64,000 nt of DNA from Nocardioides lianchengensis (GTDB lineage: Bacteria; Actinomycetota; Actinomycetes; Propionibacteriales; Nocardioidaceae), in assembly GCF_900101465.1 (NCBI RefSeq), contig NZ_FMZM01000013.1:33074-97073 (forward strand), written 5' to 3'. Each line of letters opens with the position of its first letter. Within the stretch, counting starts at the first letter, position 1. The position numbers and the translations under genes are program-made. Below, one piece after another: positions 15,719 to 22,560 of the stretch. The notes under the pieces were generated by a model. That model made no database searches, was not told the origin of the DNA, and was given only the letters and a program-made list of their open reading frames with translations.

Positions 15719-16576
15719 ATGTCCACGTCCGCCGGTCCCCGTCTGCTGGGGCCGGCGGAGGTGCGTCAGCTCGCCGCCGAGCTCGACCTGCGCCCCACCA
15801 AGCAGCGCGGCCAGAACTTCGTCATCGACCCCAACACGGTCCGCCGGATCGTGCGCGAGTCCGGGATCGGGTCCGACGACGTCGTGGTCGAGGTCGGGCC
15901 GGGCCTGGGCTCGCTGACCCTGGCCCTGCTGGAGGCCGCCGGCCGGGTGGTCGCACTCGAGGTCGATCCGCTGCTGGCCGGTCGGCTGCCGGCGACGATC
16001 GGCGAGTACGCGCCCGAGCAGGCCGATCGCTTCGAGGTCGTGCTGACCGACGCGATGCGGGTCACCGAGGTGCCGGGGCCGCCCCCGACCGCGCTGGTCG
16101 CCAACCTGCCCTACAACGTCTCCGTGCCGGTGCTGCTGCACCTCCTGCAGCTGCTCCCGTCGCTCGAGCGGGGGCTGGTGATGGTGCAGGCCGAGGTCGC
16201 CGACCGGCTGGCCGCCGCCCCCGGCTCCAAGGTGTACGGCGTCCCGTCGGTCAAGGCCGCCTGGTACGCCGACGTCCGCAAGGCCGGCGCCGTCGGCCGC
16301 AACGTCTTCTGGCCGGCCCCCAACGTCGACTCCGGCCTGGTCTCCTGGACCCGCCGCGAGCCGCCGGCGACCACAGCCACCCGCGAGCAGGTCTTCGCCG
16401 TCGTCGACGCGGCCTTCGCCCAGCGGCGCAAGGCGCTGCGTGGGGTGCTGCGCGCGCTCGCCCCCAGCGAGGTCGTCGACGCCGCCCTGGCCGGGGCGGG
16501 TGTCGACCCGCTGGCCCGCGGCGAGTCGCTGCGGGTCGAGGACTTCGTGCGCATCGCCGAGGGGATCCACGCATGA
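15719..16576 (+). CDS. rsmA: 16S rRNA dimethyladenosine (A1518/A1519) methyltransferase
   Basis: The 285-residue KsgA/RsmA dimethylates two adenosines in the 3' hairpin of 16S rRNA late in small-subunit assembly. Visible are QNFVIDPNTVRRIV (substrate and SAM entry), motif I EVGPGLGSLT, the acidic ALEVDPLLA, motif IV NLPYNVS and the C-terminal helical domain with FAQRRKALRGVL. The start is the ATG 7 nt after a -10 box. Its TGA is overlapped by the ATG of a 16-codon open frame that leads into ispE. It corresponds to Rv1010. Confidence 0.95.
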   Translation: MSTSAGPRLLGPAEVRQLAAELDLRPTKQRGQNFVIDPNTVRRIVRESGIGSDDVVVEVGPGLGSLTLALLEAAGRVVALEVDPLLAGRLPATIGEYAPEQADRFEVVLTDAMRVTEVPGPPPTALVANLPYNVSVPVLLHLLQLLPSLERGLVMVQAEVADRLAAAPGSKVYGVPSVKAAWYADVRKAGAVGRNVFWPAPNVDSGLVSWTRREPPATTATREQVFAVVDAAFAQRRKALRGVLRALAPSEVVDAALAGAGVDPLARGESLRVEDFVRIAEGIHA

Positions 16577-16623
16577 GCCTCCCCCTCGAAGCCGCTCACT
16601 CCTCCACGAGGACCCCCGCTTGA
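16573..16623 (+). CDS. 16-codon coupling mini-ORF between rsmA and ispE
   Basis: The open frame ATG...TGA encodes MSLPLEAAHSSTRTPA. Its ATG overlaps the rsmA stop by 4 nt (ATGA) and its own TGA overlaps the TTG start of ispE by 4 nt (TTGA). Ribosomes ending rsmA could therefore restart here and deliver to the weak TTG start of ispE. GAGGA (16608-16612) inside the mini-ORF is the ispE ribosome binding site. Whether the peptide itself has a role is unknown; a chance arrangement is possible. Confidence 0.45.
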   Translation: MSLPLEAAHSSTRTPA

Positions 16624-17537
16624 ACGCCGAACGCACCGTCCGAGCGCCCGCGAAGATCAACCTCCACCTGGGGGTCGGCGCGCCCCGCGAGGACGGCTAC
16701 CACCCGCTGCTGACCGTCTACCAGGCCGTCGGGCTGCACGACGACCTGACCGCGCGGCCGTCCGACACCTGGTCGGTCGAGGTCGAGGTGCCGGACTGGA
16801 TGGGCGGCATCGCGCTGCCCACCGTCGAGGACAACATCGTCACCCGGGCCGCCCGGCTGCTGGCGCGCCACCACGGCCTCGAGCCGACCGGGGCGGTCCA
16901 CGTCGTGAAGTCGATCCCGGTCGCGGGCGGGATGGCCGGCGGCTCCGCCGATGCCGCGGCCGCCCTGGTCGCGCTCGACCGGCTGTGGGGGGTCCAGACC
17001 TCCGACGACGACCTGCTGCGGATCGCCGGCGAGCTCGGCAGCGATGTCCCGTTCGCCTTGGTCGGCGGGACCGCTCTGGGCACCGGCCGCGGTGAGCTGG
17101 TCGCACCCGTCGCCGACACGGGCACCTGGTGGTGGGTCGCGGTCCCCTCGCTGGACGGGCTGTCCACGCCCGCCGTCTACCGCCACTTCGACGAGCTGCA
17201 CCCCGACGCCGCGCCCGAGCCCCCTGCGGCCGACGACCTGCTCGCCGCGCTCGCCGCGGGCGACCCGCACGCCCTCGCCGCGACCCTGCGCAACGACCTG
17301 CAGGCGCCCGCCATCGACCTGCGGCCCGAGCTGGGCGACCTGCTCGACCGTGGCGAGGCCGAGGGCGCGCTGCGCGGGCTGATCTCCGGCTCCGGACCGA
17401 CCTGCGTGTTCCTCTGCGAGTCCGCCGACGCCGCCCGCGCGGTGGCCGGCGCGTTCGCGGACGACTCCGACCGGCACCCCGTCGTACTCGTCGCCAACGG
17501 CGCGGTCGCGGGAGCCCACCTGGTGACCTATGGCTAA
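16620..17537 (+). CDS. ispE: 4-diphosphocytidyl-2-C-methyl-D-erythritol kinase
   Basis: The 305-residue GHMP kinase phosphorylates CDP-methylerythritol in the MEP pathway of isoprenoid synthesis. Motif 1 APAKINLHLGVG is at the N-terminus, the phosphate loop PVAGGMAGGSADAAAAL is in the first third, and motif 3 GLISGSGPTCVFL lies near residue 255. The TTG at 16620 is chosen because it lies directly before the conserved start of the family and GAGGA stands 7 nt upstream; no ATG or GTG fits. The 3' end overlaps the ABC-F gene by 8 nt. It corresponds to Rv1011. Confidence 0.93.
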   Translation: MNAERTVRAPAKINLHLGVGAPREDGYHPLLTVYQAVGLHDDLTARPSDTWSVEVEVPDWMGGIALPTVEDNIVTRAARLLARHHGLEPTGAVHVVKSIPVAGGMAGGSADAAAALVALDRLWGVQTSDDDLLRIAGELGSDVPFALVGGTALGTGRGELVAPVADTGTWWWVAVPSLDGLSTPAVYRHFDELHPDAAPEPPAADDLLAALAAGDPHALAATLRNDLQAPAIDLRPELGDLLDRGEAEGALRGLISGSGPTCVFLCESADAARAVAGAFADDSDRHPVVLVANGAVAGAHLVTYG

Positions 17538-19332
17538 TCTCCTCAACCTCGAGCGCGTCTCGAAGTCCTACGGCGTCCGCCCGCTCCTGACCGACGTCTC
17601 CCTCGGCGTCTCCGCAGGGGAGCGGATCGGCATCGTCGGCCGCAACGGCGACGGCAAGACCACCCTGCTGGAGGTGATGACCGGGCTCGAGGAGCCCGAC
17701 ACCGGCCGGGTGTCCCGCACCCGCGGGCTGCTGGTCGGCTACCTCCACCAGGGCGACGAGCTCGTCGACACCCACACGGTCCGCGAGGCGGTGCTGGGCG
17801 GCCGGGCCGACCACGAGTGGGCAGCCGACTCCCGCACCCGGGAGGTGGTGGAGGTGCTGCTCGCCGGCGTCGCCCTCGACCGGCCGGTCCTCGGCCTCTC
17901 CGGCGGCGAGCGCCGGCGCTGCTCGCTGGCCGCGCTGCTGCTCGGAGACCACGACCTGCTGGTGCTCGACGAGCCGACCAACCACCTCGACGTCGAGGCG
18001 GTGGCCTGGCTCGCGGACCACATCGCGAACCGCCCGTCCGCGCTCGTCGTGGTCACCCACGACCGGTGGTTCCTCGACGCCGTGTGCCAGTGGACCTGGG
18101 AGGTCCACGACGGCACCGTCGACGTCTACGAGGGCGGGTACGCCGCCTTCGTGCTCGCCAAGGCCGAGCGGTCCCGGCAGGCCGCCGCCTCCGAGATCCG
18201 CCGGCAGAACCTGGTCCGCAAGGAGCTGGCCTGGCTGCGTCGCGGCCCGCCGGCCCGGACCTCCAAGCCGAAGTTCCGCATCGACGCGGCCAACCAGCTG
18301 ATCGAGGACGTGCCGCCCCCGCGCGATCGTCTCGAGCTGCAGAAGTTCGCGACCCAGCGGCTCGGCAAGGACGTCCTCGACGTCGAGGACGCAGACCTGG
18401 TCCGCGGCGACCGGGTGCTGCTGCGGCACGCGACCTGGCGGCTCGGACCGGGCGACCGGGTCGGGATCGTCGGCGTCAACGGCGCCGGCAAGTCCTCGGT
18501 GCTCGGCCTGCTCTCCGGCACGATCGCGCCCAGCGCCGGGCGGGTCCGCACCGGCCGCACGGTCGCGCTCCGCGCGCTCACCCAGCAGCTCGACGACCTC
18601 GACCCCGAGGCCCGCGTGCTGCCGATGGTCGAGTCGGTCCGCCGGGTCACCAAGGTCGTCGACGGCGAGATCACCGCCAGCGCGATGCTGGAGCGATTCG
18701 GCTTCACCGGCGACCGGCTGACCGCCCGTATCGGCGACCTCTCCGGTGGCGAGCGACGCCGTTTCCAGCTGCTCCTGCTGCTGCTCGACGAGCCCAACGT
18801 GCTGCTCCTCGACGAGCCCACCAACGACCTCGACATCGAGACCCTCAACGTCCTGGAGGACTTCCTCGACGGCTGGCCCGGCACTCTGGTGGTCGTCTCC
18901 CACGACCGCTACTTCCTCGAGCGCGTCACCGACTCCACCTGGGCGCTGCTCGGCGACGGCCAGATCTCGATGCTGCCCCGCGGCGTCGACGAGTACCTCG
19001 AGCGCCGCGCGAACGCACTTGCGGCCGCGGGACAGGTCGAGGCGCCGCCGACTCGTCCTAGCGGCGCGATTGCGGCCGCCGGACAGCCCGCGGCCACGCC
19101 GAAGGCGCGGGCAGGGAGCGCCGAAGAGCGGGCGGCGCGCAAGACGCTGGCGCGGATCGACAAGCGGCTCGAGAAGATCGCCGAGCTGGAGACCGGGCTC
19201 AACGAGCAGGTGCTCCAGCACGCCCACGACTACGAGCGGCTCGCGGAGATCAGCCGCGAGCTCGAGGTGCTGGCTGCCGAGAAGGACGAGCTCGAGCTGG
19301 AGTGGCTCGAGGCGGCGGAGGCGGTCGAGTAG
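17530..19332 (+). CDS. ABC-F family ATPase (Uup-like)
   Basis: The 600-residue soluble protein has two ATP-binding cassettes and no membrane segment. Cassette 1 shows GRNGDGKTT, LSGGERRR and LDEPTNHLD; cassette 2 shows GVNGAGKSS, LSGGERRR and LDEPTNDLD. The linker WLRRGPPARTSKPKFRID and a C-terminal coiled coil (about residues 530-600) are like Uup. ABC-F proteins act at the ribosomal E-site or in translation and DNA-related quality control. An Ala/Pro-rich segment (about 498-525) links the second cassette to the coiled coil. The start overlaps ispE by 8 nt, so the two genes are coupled. Antibiotic-resistance ABC-F roles are not indicated. Confidence 0.9.
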   Translation: MANLLNLERVSKSYGVRPLLTDVSLGVSAGERIGIVGRNGDGKTTLLEVMTGLEEPDTGRVSRTRGLLVGYLHQGDELVDTHTVREAVLGGRADHEWAADSRTREVVEVLLAGVALDRPVLGLSGGERRRCSLAALLLGDHDLLVLDEPTNHLDVEAVAWLADHIANRPSALVVVTHDRWFLDAVCQWTWEVHDGTVDVYEGGYAAFVLAKAERSRQAAASEIRRQNLVRKELAWLRRGPPARTSKPKFRIDAANQLIEDVPPPRDRLELQKFATQRLGKDVLDVEDADLVRGDRVLLRHATWRLGPGDRVGIVGVNGAGKSSVLGLLSGTIAPSAGRVRTGRTVALRALTQQLDDLDPEARVLPMVESVRRVTKVVDGEITASAMLERFGFTGDRLTARIGDLSGGERRRFQLLLLLLDEPNVLLLDEPTNDLDIETLNVLEDFLDGWPGTLVVVSHDRYFLERVTDSTWALLGDGQISMLPRGVDEYLERRANALAAAGQVEAPPTRPSGAIAAAGQPAATPKARAGSAEERAARKTLARIDKRLEKIAELETGLNEQVLQHAHDYERLAEISRELEVLAAEKDELELEWLEAAEAVE

Positions 19333-19333
19333 C

Positions 19334-19546
19334 TCAGTCGAGCAGCTCGACCGAGCCCACGGCGTAGAGCCGCCGGCCCAGCGCGGCCGAGGCCGGGGTC
19401 GGCACCAGCAGGCGCAGCCCGTCCTCGTCGAGGACGGCGGCGACCTTGCCGTGCAGCCAGGCACCCCAGGCGGCGGTGCGGTACGACGGGGCGTCGTCGA
19501 CCGTCAGCACGGTGACCGACGCCGGGTGGAGCAGCGAGGTGGTCAT
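19334..19546 (-). CDS. Small hypothetical protein (70 aa)
   Basis: This short protein, not recognised as a named family, reads as a single beta-rich domain: SVTVLTVDDAPSYRTAAWGA, then GKVAAVLDEDGLRLLVPTPA. It ends 1 nt from the convergent ABC-F gene. The ATG at 19544-19546 is used. It faces the divergent patatin gene, with a CRP-like site in the shared promoter region. There is no signal peptide or membrane segment. Confidence 0.6.
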   Translation of the reverse strand: MTTSLLHPASVTVLTVDDAPSYRTAAWGAWLHGKVAAVLDEDGLRLLVPTPASAALGRRLYAVGSVELLD

Positions 19547-19585
19547 GCGGAGACCATCGGTGCGTCCCGCCGACTCCTGAGCAGA

Positions 19586-19599
19586 GTGACCTCGCTCAC
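19586..19599. promoter_or_regulatory. CRP/GlxR-like site between the 70-aa gene and the patatin gene
   Basis: GTGACCTCGCTCAC fits GTGA-N6-TCAC, the core of actinobacterial CRP/GlxR sites. It lies 45 nt upstream of the patatin start and 40 nt upstream of the opposite gene. Confidence 0.4.
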
Positions 19600-19643
19600 G
19601 TCGGAGCCGGACCGGCCGATGGTCCCGGAGAAGGGAGGCGGCC

Positions 19644-20456
19644 ATGACCACCACGAACCACCGGGACGTGCTCGTCCTGTCCGGCGGCGCCGCGCGAGGC
19701 GCCGTGCAGGTCGGGATGGCCGAGGTCCTGCTCGCCCGGGGGGTGCGTCCCGCCGCCCTCGTCGGCACGTCGGTCGGGGCGCTGAACGCGGCGTACCTGG
19801 CCGCCGATCCGACGCCGACCGGCGCCGCCCGGCTCGGCGCTCTCTGGTCCGGGCTCAGCGGGCGCGACGTCTTCCCCGGGAGTCCCTGGACCCGGCTCGG
19901 CCACGTCGTCCGGAACCCGGCCTCGCTCTACAGCTCGGCCGGCCTGCAGCGGATGATCGCCGCATGGGCACCCACCGCGCGGCTGGAGGACCTCCCGGTG
20001 CCGGTCCGGGTGGTCACCGCCCGCCTCGACACCTCCGAGGCGGTCTACCACTCCTCGGGCGAGCTGGCCCGCCTGCTCCTCGCCTCGACGGCGCTGCCCG
20101 GCATCTTCGACCCGGTCCGCCTCGACGACGGCACCCACGTCGACGGCGGCATCGCCGACCTCGTCCCCGTCGCCGGTACGGCGGGCCTGGGCGCCACCCG
20201 GATCTTCGTGCTCGACGCGAGCGTCCCGGCGCGGCTGGGGCGGGTGCGCTCGCCGCTGGACGTGCTGCTGGCCAGCCTGGCCTGCTCGATGCGGGTCCGC
20301 GCGGCGGTGGACCCGGGACCCGGGGTCGAGGTGCACCACCTCCGCGCCCCCGACCTCGGCACCCGGATGAGCGACTTCAGCCGCACCCGCGACCACCTCG
20401 CGCTCGGCCGCGAGGCGGCCCTCGAGCATCTCTTCCCGGTGCCGACAGCCGCCTGA
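19644..20456 (+). CDS. Patatin-like phospholipase/esterase
   Basis: The 270-residue acyl hydrolase has the patatin catalytic features: oxyanion loop LSGGAARGAVQVGM, nucleophile elbow GTSVGALNA (Ser in GXSXG) and the aspartate in VDGGIADLVP (DGG). It lacks a signal peptide and probably acts on membrane lipids from the cytoplasm. GAGAAGGGAGG precedes the ATG. The gene is monocistronic; a repeat element with terminal inverted repeats starts 7 nt after its stop. Confidence 0.88.
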   Translation: MTTTNHRDVLVLSGGAARGAVQVGMAEVLLARGVRPAALVGTSVGALNAAYLAADPTPTGAARLGALWSGLSGRDVFPGSPWTRLGHVVRNPASLYSSAGLQRMIAAWAPTARLEDLPVPVRVVTARLDTSEAVYHSSGELARLLLASTALPGIFDPVRLDDGTHVDGGIADLVPVAGTAGLGATRIFVLDASVPARLGRVRSPLDVLLASLACSMRVRAAVDPGPGVEVHHLRAPDLGTRMSDFSRTRDHLALGREAALEHLFPVPTAA

Positions 20457-20462
20457 CCGCGC

Positions 20463-20612
20463 CGCCGACCCGTCACTGAATGTCCCAGATCTGCGGCGTG
20501 TCGGGCACAGGTTGACGGGTCGTCCGCGACAGGAAGGCGGCAGGCGTGTGGCCGAGCCGTCGATCTCAGACCGACACGCCGGGAAGAACTGGCATCCAGT
20601 GACGGGTCGGCG
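20463..20612. repeat. 150-bp element with 42-nt imperfect terminal inverted repeats
   Basis: The left end (20463-20504) and right end (20571-20612) are inverted copies. The outermost 16 nt (CGCCGACCCGTCACTG) and the inner 11 nt (CGGCGTGTCGG) are identical, and the middle has diverged. The 66-nt centre has no open frame. It looks like a MITE-like or large palindromic interspersed element filling the space between the patatin and marR genes. No target-site duplication is obvious. Confidence 0.65.
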
Positions 20613-20619
20613 TGGCTGG

Positions 20620-21123
20620 TCAGGAGCCAGCGAACGGTGCCAGCAGGGTGCGCAGCAGGCCTCCGAGCTGGTCCTGCTCCGCGGCCGGGAGGTCGGCCAG
20701 GAAGCCGCGCTCCGCGTCGAGGAGCGCCTCGAAGGCGCCGTCGACGGCGGTCTTGCCCTCGCCGGTCAGCCGGACGATGACGCCACGCCGGTCGGCGGGG
20801 TCGGGGGAGCGCTCGACGAAGCCGCGGGCGGCGAGCCGGTCGACCCGGTTGGTCATCGTCCCGCTGGTCACCAGGGTCTCGCGGAGCAGCCGCCCCGGCG
20901 AGAGCTCGTACGGCGCTCCCGCGCGCCGGAGCGCGGCCAGCACGTCGAACTCCCACGACTCGATGCCGTGAGTGGTGAAGGCGGCCCGGCGGGCCAGGTC
21001 GAGGTGGCGGGCGAGCCGGGAGATCCGGCTGAAGACGGCGACGGGGGCCAGGTCGAGGTCGGAGCGCTCGCGTGCCCACGCCTCGACGAGCTCGTCGACC
21101 TCGTCCCGCCTGGGCTCCCGCAT
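20620..21123 (-). CDS. MarR-family transcriptional regulator
   Basis: The 167-residue winged-helix regulator shows the recognition region YELSPGRLLRETLVTSGTMT (about residues 77-96), followed by NRVDRLAARGFVERSPDPADRRGVIVRLT, the MarR wing. A charged N-terminal helix carries the dimerization part. The ATG at 21121-21123 is 7 nt after TAGGCT on the minus strand, a leaderless arrangement. It diverges from the methyltransferase gene, and two similar 14-bp palindromes between them are probable binding sites, so it likely represses itself and its neighbour. Confidence 0.85.
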   Translation of the reverse strand: MREPRRDEVDELVEAWARERSDLDLAPVAVFSRISRLARHLDLARRAAFTTHGIESWEFDVLAALRRAGAPYELSPGRLLRETLVTSGTMTNRVDRLAARGFVERSPDPADRRGVIVRLTGEGKTAVDGAFEALLDAERGFLADLPAAEQDQLGGLLRTLLAPFAGS

Positions 21124-21153
21124 ACCCCCCAGCCTAGCGGGATCTATCGAGAA

Positions 21154-21205
21154 TCTTGACATCGAGACAATTTCGGCGCAGGCTGAGTTTATCTTGATGT
21201 CAAGA
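21154..21205. promoter_or_regulatory. Paired MarR operators between marR and tam
   Basis: TCTTGACATCGAGA (21154-21167) and the perfect palindrome TCTTGATGTCAAGA (21192-21205) are versions of one 14-bp site, placed 38 bp apart. One lies upstream of the marR -10 box and the other directly before the tam ribosome binding site. Confidence 0.65.
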
Positions 21206-21219
21206 GACTTGGAGTCGTG

Positions 21220-21987
21220 ATGGCCCACTCCTGGGACCCCGACCGCTACCTCACGTACGCCGACGAGCGCGGCCGTCCCTTCCTGGACCTGCTGGCGCGG
21301 GTGCCCGCGACCGCGCCCACCCGGGTCGTCGACCTCGGCTGCGGGCCGGGCAACCTCACGGCCCTGCTCGCCGCGCGCTGGCCGGACGCGACGGTCGAGG
21401 GCGTCGACGCCAGTGTCGAGATGATCGAGGCCGCCCGGCGCGACGTGCCCGACATCGGGTTCACGGTCGGCGACCTCCGTGACTGGGACGGTGGCCCGGT
21501 CGACGTCCTGTTGTCGAACGCGACGCTCCAGTGGCTTCCCGACCACCTGGAGCTGCTGCCGCGCCTGGTCGGCGCGGTCCGCCCCGGCGGCTGGCTCGCC
21601 TTCCAGGTGCCGGGCAACTTCGGCGAGCCCAGCCACACGCTGCGGACCGAGCTCGCCGCGCAGGCGCCGTACCGGGACCACCTGGGGGGCGTCGCCGTAC
21701 CCGACAGTCACGATCCGGTCGTCTACCTGGAGGTGCTGGCCGCCCTCGGGTGCGAGGTCGACGCCTGGGAGACCACCTACCTGCACCGGCTGGTCGGGCC
21801 CGACCCCGTCTTCACCTGGGTCTCCGCCACCGGCGCCCGACCCACGCTCCAGGCGCTGCCCGACGACCTGCGCCCGGCCTTCGAGGCGGAGTTTCGGCGC
21901 CGGCTCGCGGCGGCCTACCCGGAGCGGCCCTGGGGCGTGGTGCTGCCGTTCCGCCGGGTCTTCGTGGTCGCCCGCGTCCCCGGGTGA
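21220..21987 (+). CDS. tam: Trans-aconitate 2-methyltransferase-like SAM methyltransferase
   Basis: The 255-residue class I methyltransferase begins WDPDRYLTYADERGRPFLDLL, typical of Tam, and has motif I VVDLGCGPGNLTALL, the acidic VEGVDASVEMI and motif IV SNATLQWLPDH. Tam methylates trans-aconitate, which otherwise inhibits aconitase. The ATG at 21220 is chosen because GGAG lies 5 nt before it; a GTG one codon upstream would put it 2 nt away. Divergence from a MarR regulator suggests induction by a small acid, but this is inference. Confidence 0.83.
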   Translation: MAHSWDPDRYLTYADERGRPFLDLLARVPATAPTRVVDLGCGPGNLTALLAARWPDATVEGVDASVEMIEAARRDVPDIGFTVGDLRDWDGGPVDVLLSNATLQWLPDHLELLPRLVGAVRPGGWLAFQVPGNFGEPSHTLRTELAAQAPYRDHLGGVAVPDSHDPVVYLEVLAALGCEVDAWETTYLHRLVGPDPVFTWVSATGARPTLQALPDDLRPAFEAEFRRRLAAAYPERPWGVVLPFRRVFVVARVPG

Positions 21988-22001
21988 GCCCACGAGGGCT
22001 C
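21986..22001 (+). terminator. Small hairpin at the tam stop
   Basis: GAGCCC-ACGA-GGGCTC forms a 6-bp stem overlapping the stop codon. It is a weak candidate terminator. Confidence 0.4.
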
Positions 22002-22021
22002 GAAATGGGCCCGAGTCGGGC

Positions 22022-22052
22022 TATCCTTGGGTCTTGTGAGTGCTCTCACAAG
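22022..22052 (+). promoter_or_regulatory. Promoter with perfect CRP-type site at the transcription start
   Basis: TATCCT (22022-22027) is followed 8 nt later by a GTG codon. The perfect consensus TGTGAGTGCTCTCACA (22035-22050) lies within the longer palindrome CTTGTGAG-TGCT-CTCACAAG (22033-22052). A site over +1 would repress if bound by a CRP/GlxR-like protein. Confidence 0.6.
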
Positions 22053-22179
22053 TTCCACCGACCCGCAGATCGGGTAAGAGACACTCTCATCGCGTCAGGG
22101 GTGGCAACACCCTCGGTCGCGGTCACGACCAGACATGGGCGACCCCTCGGGCGAAGCGGGGGGAGCTCCTCCCGAGGGG
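22036..22179 (+). ncRNA. Candidate structured leader or small RNA upstream of the CsoR-like gene
   Basis: The 302 nt between tam and the csoR-like gene contain no clear gene. From the promoter at 22022 the transcript would include a 13-codon frame (22036-22077), a stem capped by a GCAA tetraloop (about 22097-22113), GGTCG-N6-CGACC (22115-22130) and a strong 9-bp stem CCCCTCGGG/CCCGAGGGG (22143-22179). GATAC-N8-GTATC (22212-22229) follows, possibly a second promoter or operator. No Rfam-type family was recognised. Confidence 0.35.
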
Positions 22180-22289
22180 CCGTCCACGTGTGGTCGGAAT
22201 CCTTGCTCGTCGATACTTCCGGGGGTATCCGACGGGCGCCACGTTAGCACCCATGGGGTGCGCTTCGCCGAACTTGGAGAACCACCCGG

Positions 22290-22550
22290 ATGACGCTCAC
22301 GACCGACGAGATGACCGCCGTGGTCAACCGCATCAAGCGAGCCCAGGGCCAGCTGGCCGGAGTGCTGCGGATGATCGAGGAGGGCCGCGAGACCGAGAGC
22401 GTGGTCAACCAGCTGAAGGCGGTCTCCCGCGCGGTCGACAAGGCCGGTTTCGCGATCATCGCCGCCGAGCTGCGCCGCCACGTCCAGGACGGGACGGTCT
22501 CCGACGAGGAGCTGGCCCAGCTGGAGCGCGCCTTCCTCTCGCTCGGCTGA
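22290..22550 (+). CDS. CsoR/RcnR-family repressor lacking the metal-binding cysteines
   Basis: The 86-residue all-helical protein has the CsoR fold: VVNRIKRAQGQLAGVLRMIE, then ESVVNQLKAVSRAVDKAG. In CsoR the ligands are Cys-His-Cys (M. tuberculosis Cys36, His61, Cys65). By spacing the equivalent residues here are Thr35, Glu60 and His64, and the whole protein has no cysteine. It therefore cannot sense Cu(I) or sulfane sulfur in the usual way. GGAGA precedes the ATG by 10 nt. A 260-nt leader with a CRP-like site and strong hairpins lies upstream. Its target genes and ligand are unknown. Confidence 0.8.
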   Translation: MTLTTDEMTAVVNRIKRAQGQLAGVLRMIEEGRETESVVNQLKAVSRAVDKAGFAIIAAELRRHVQDGTVSDEELAQLERAFLSLG

Positions 22551-22560
22551 ACGCTCGCGG

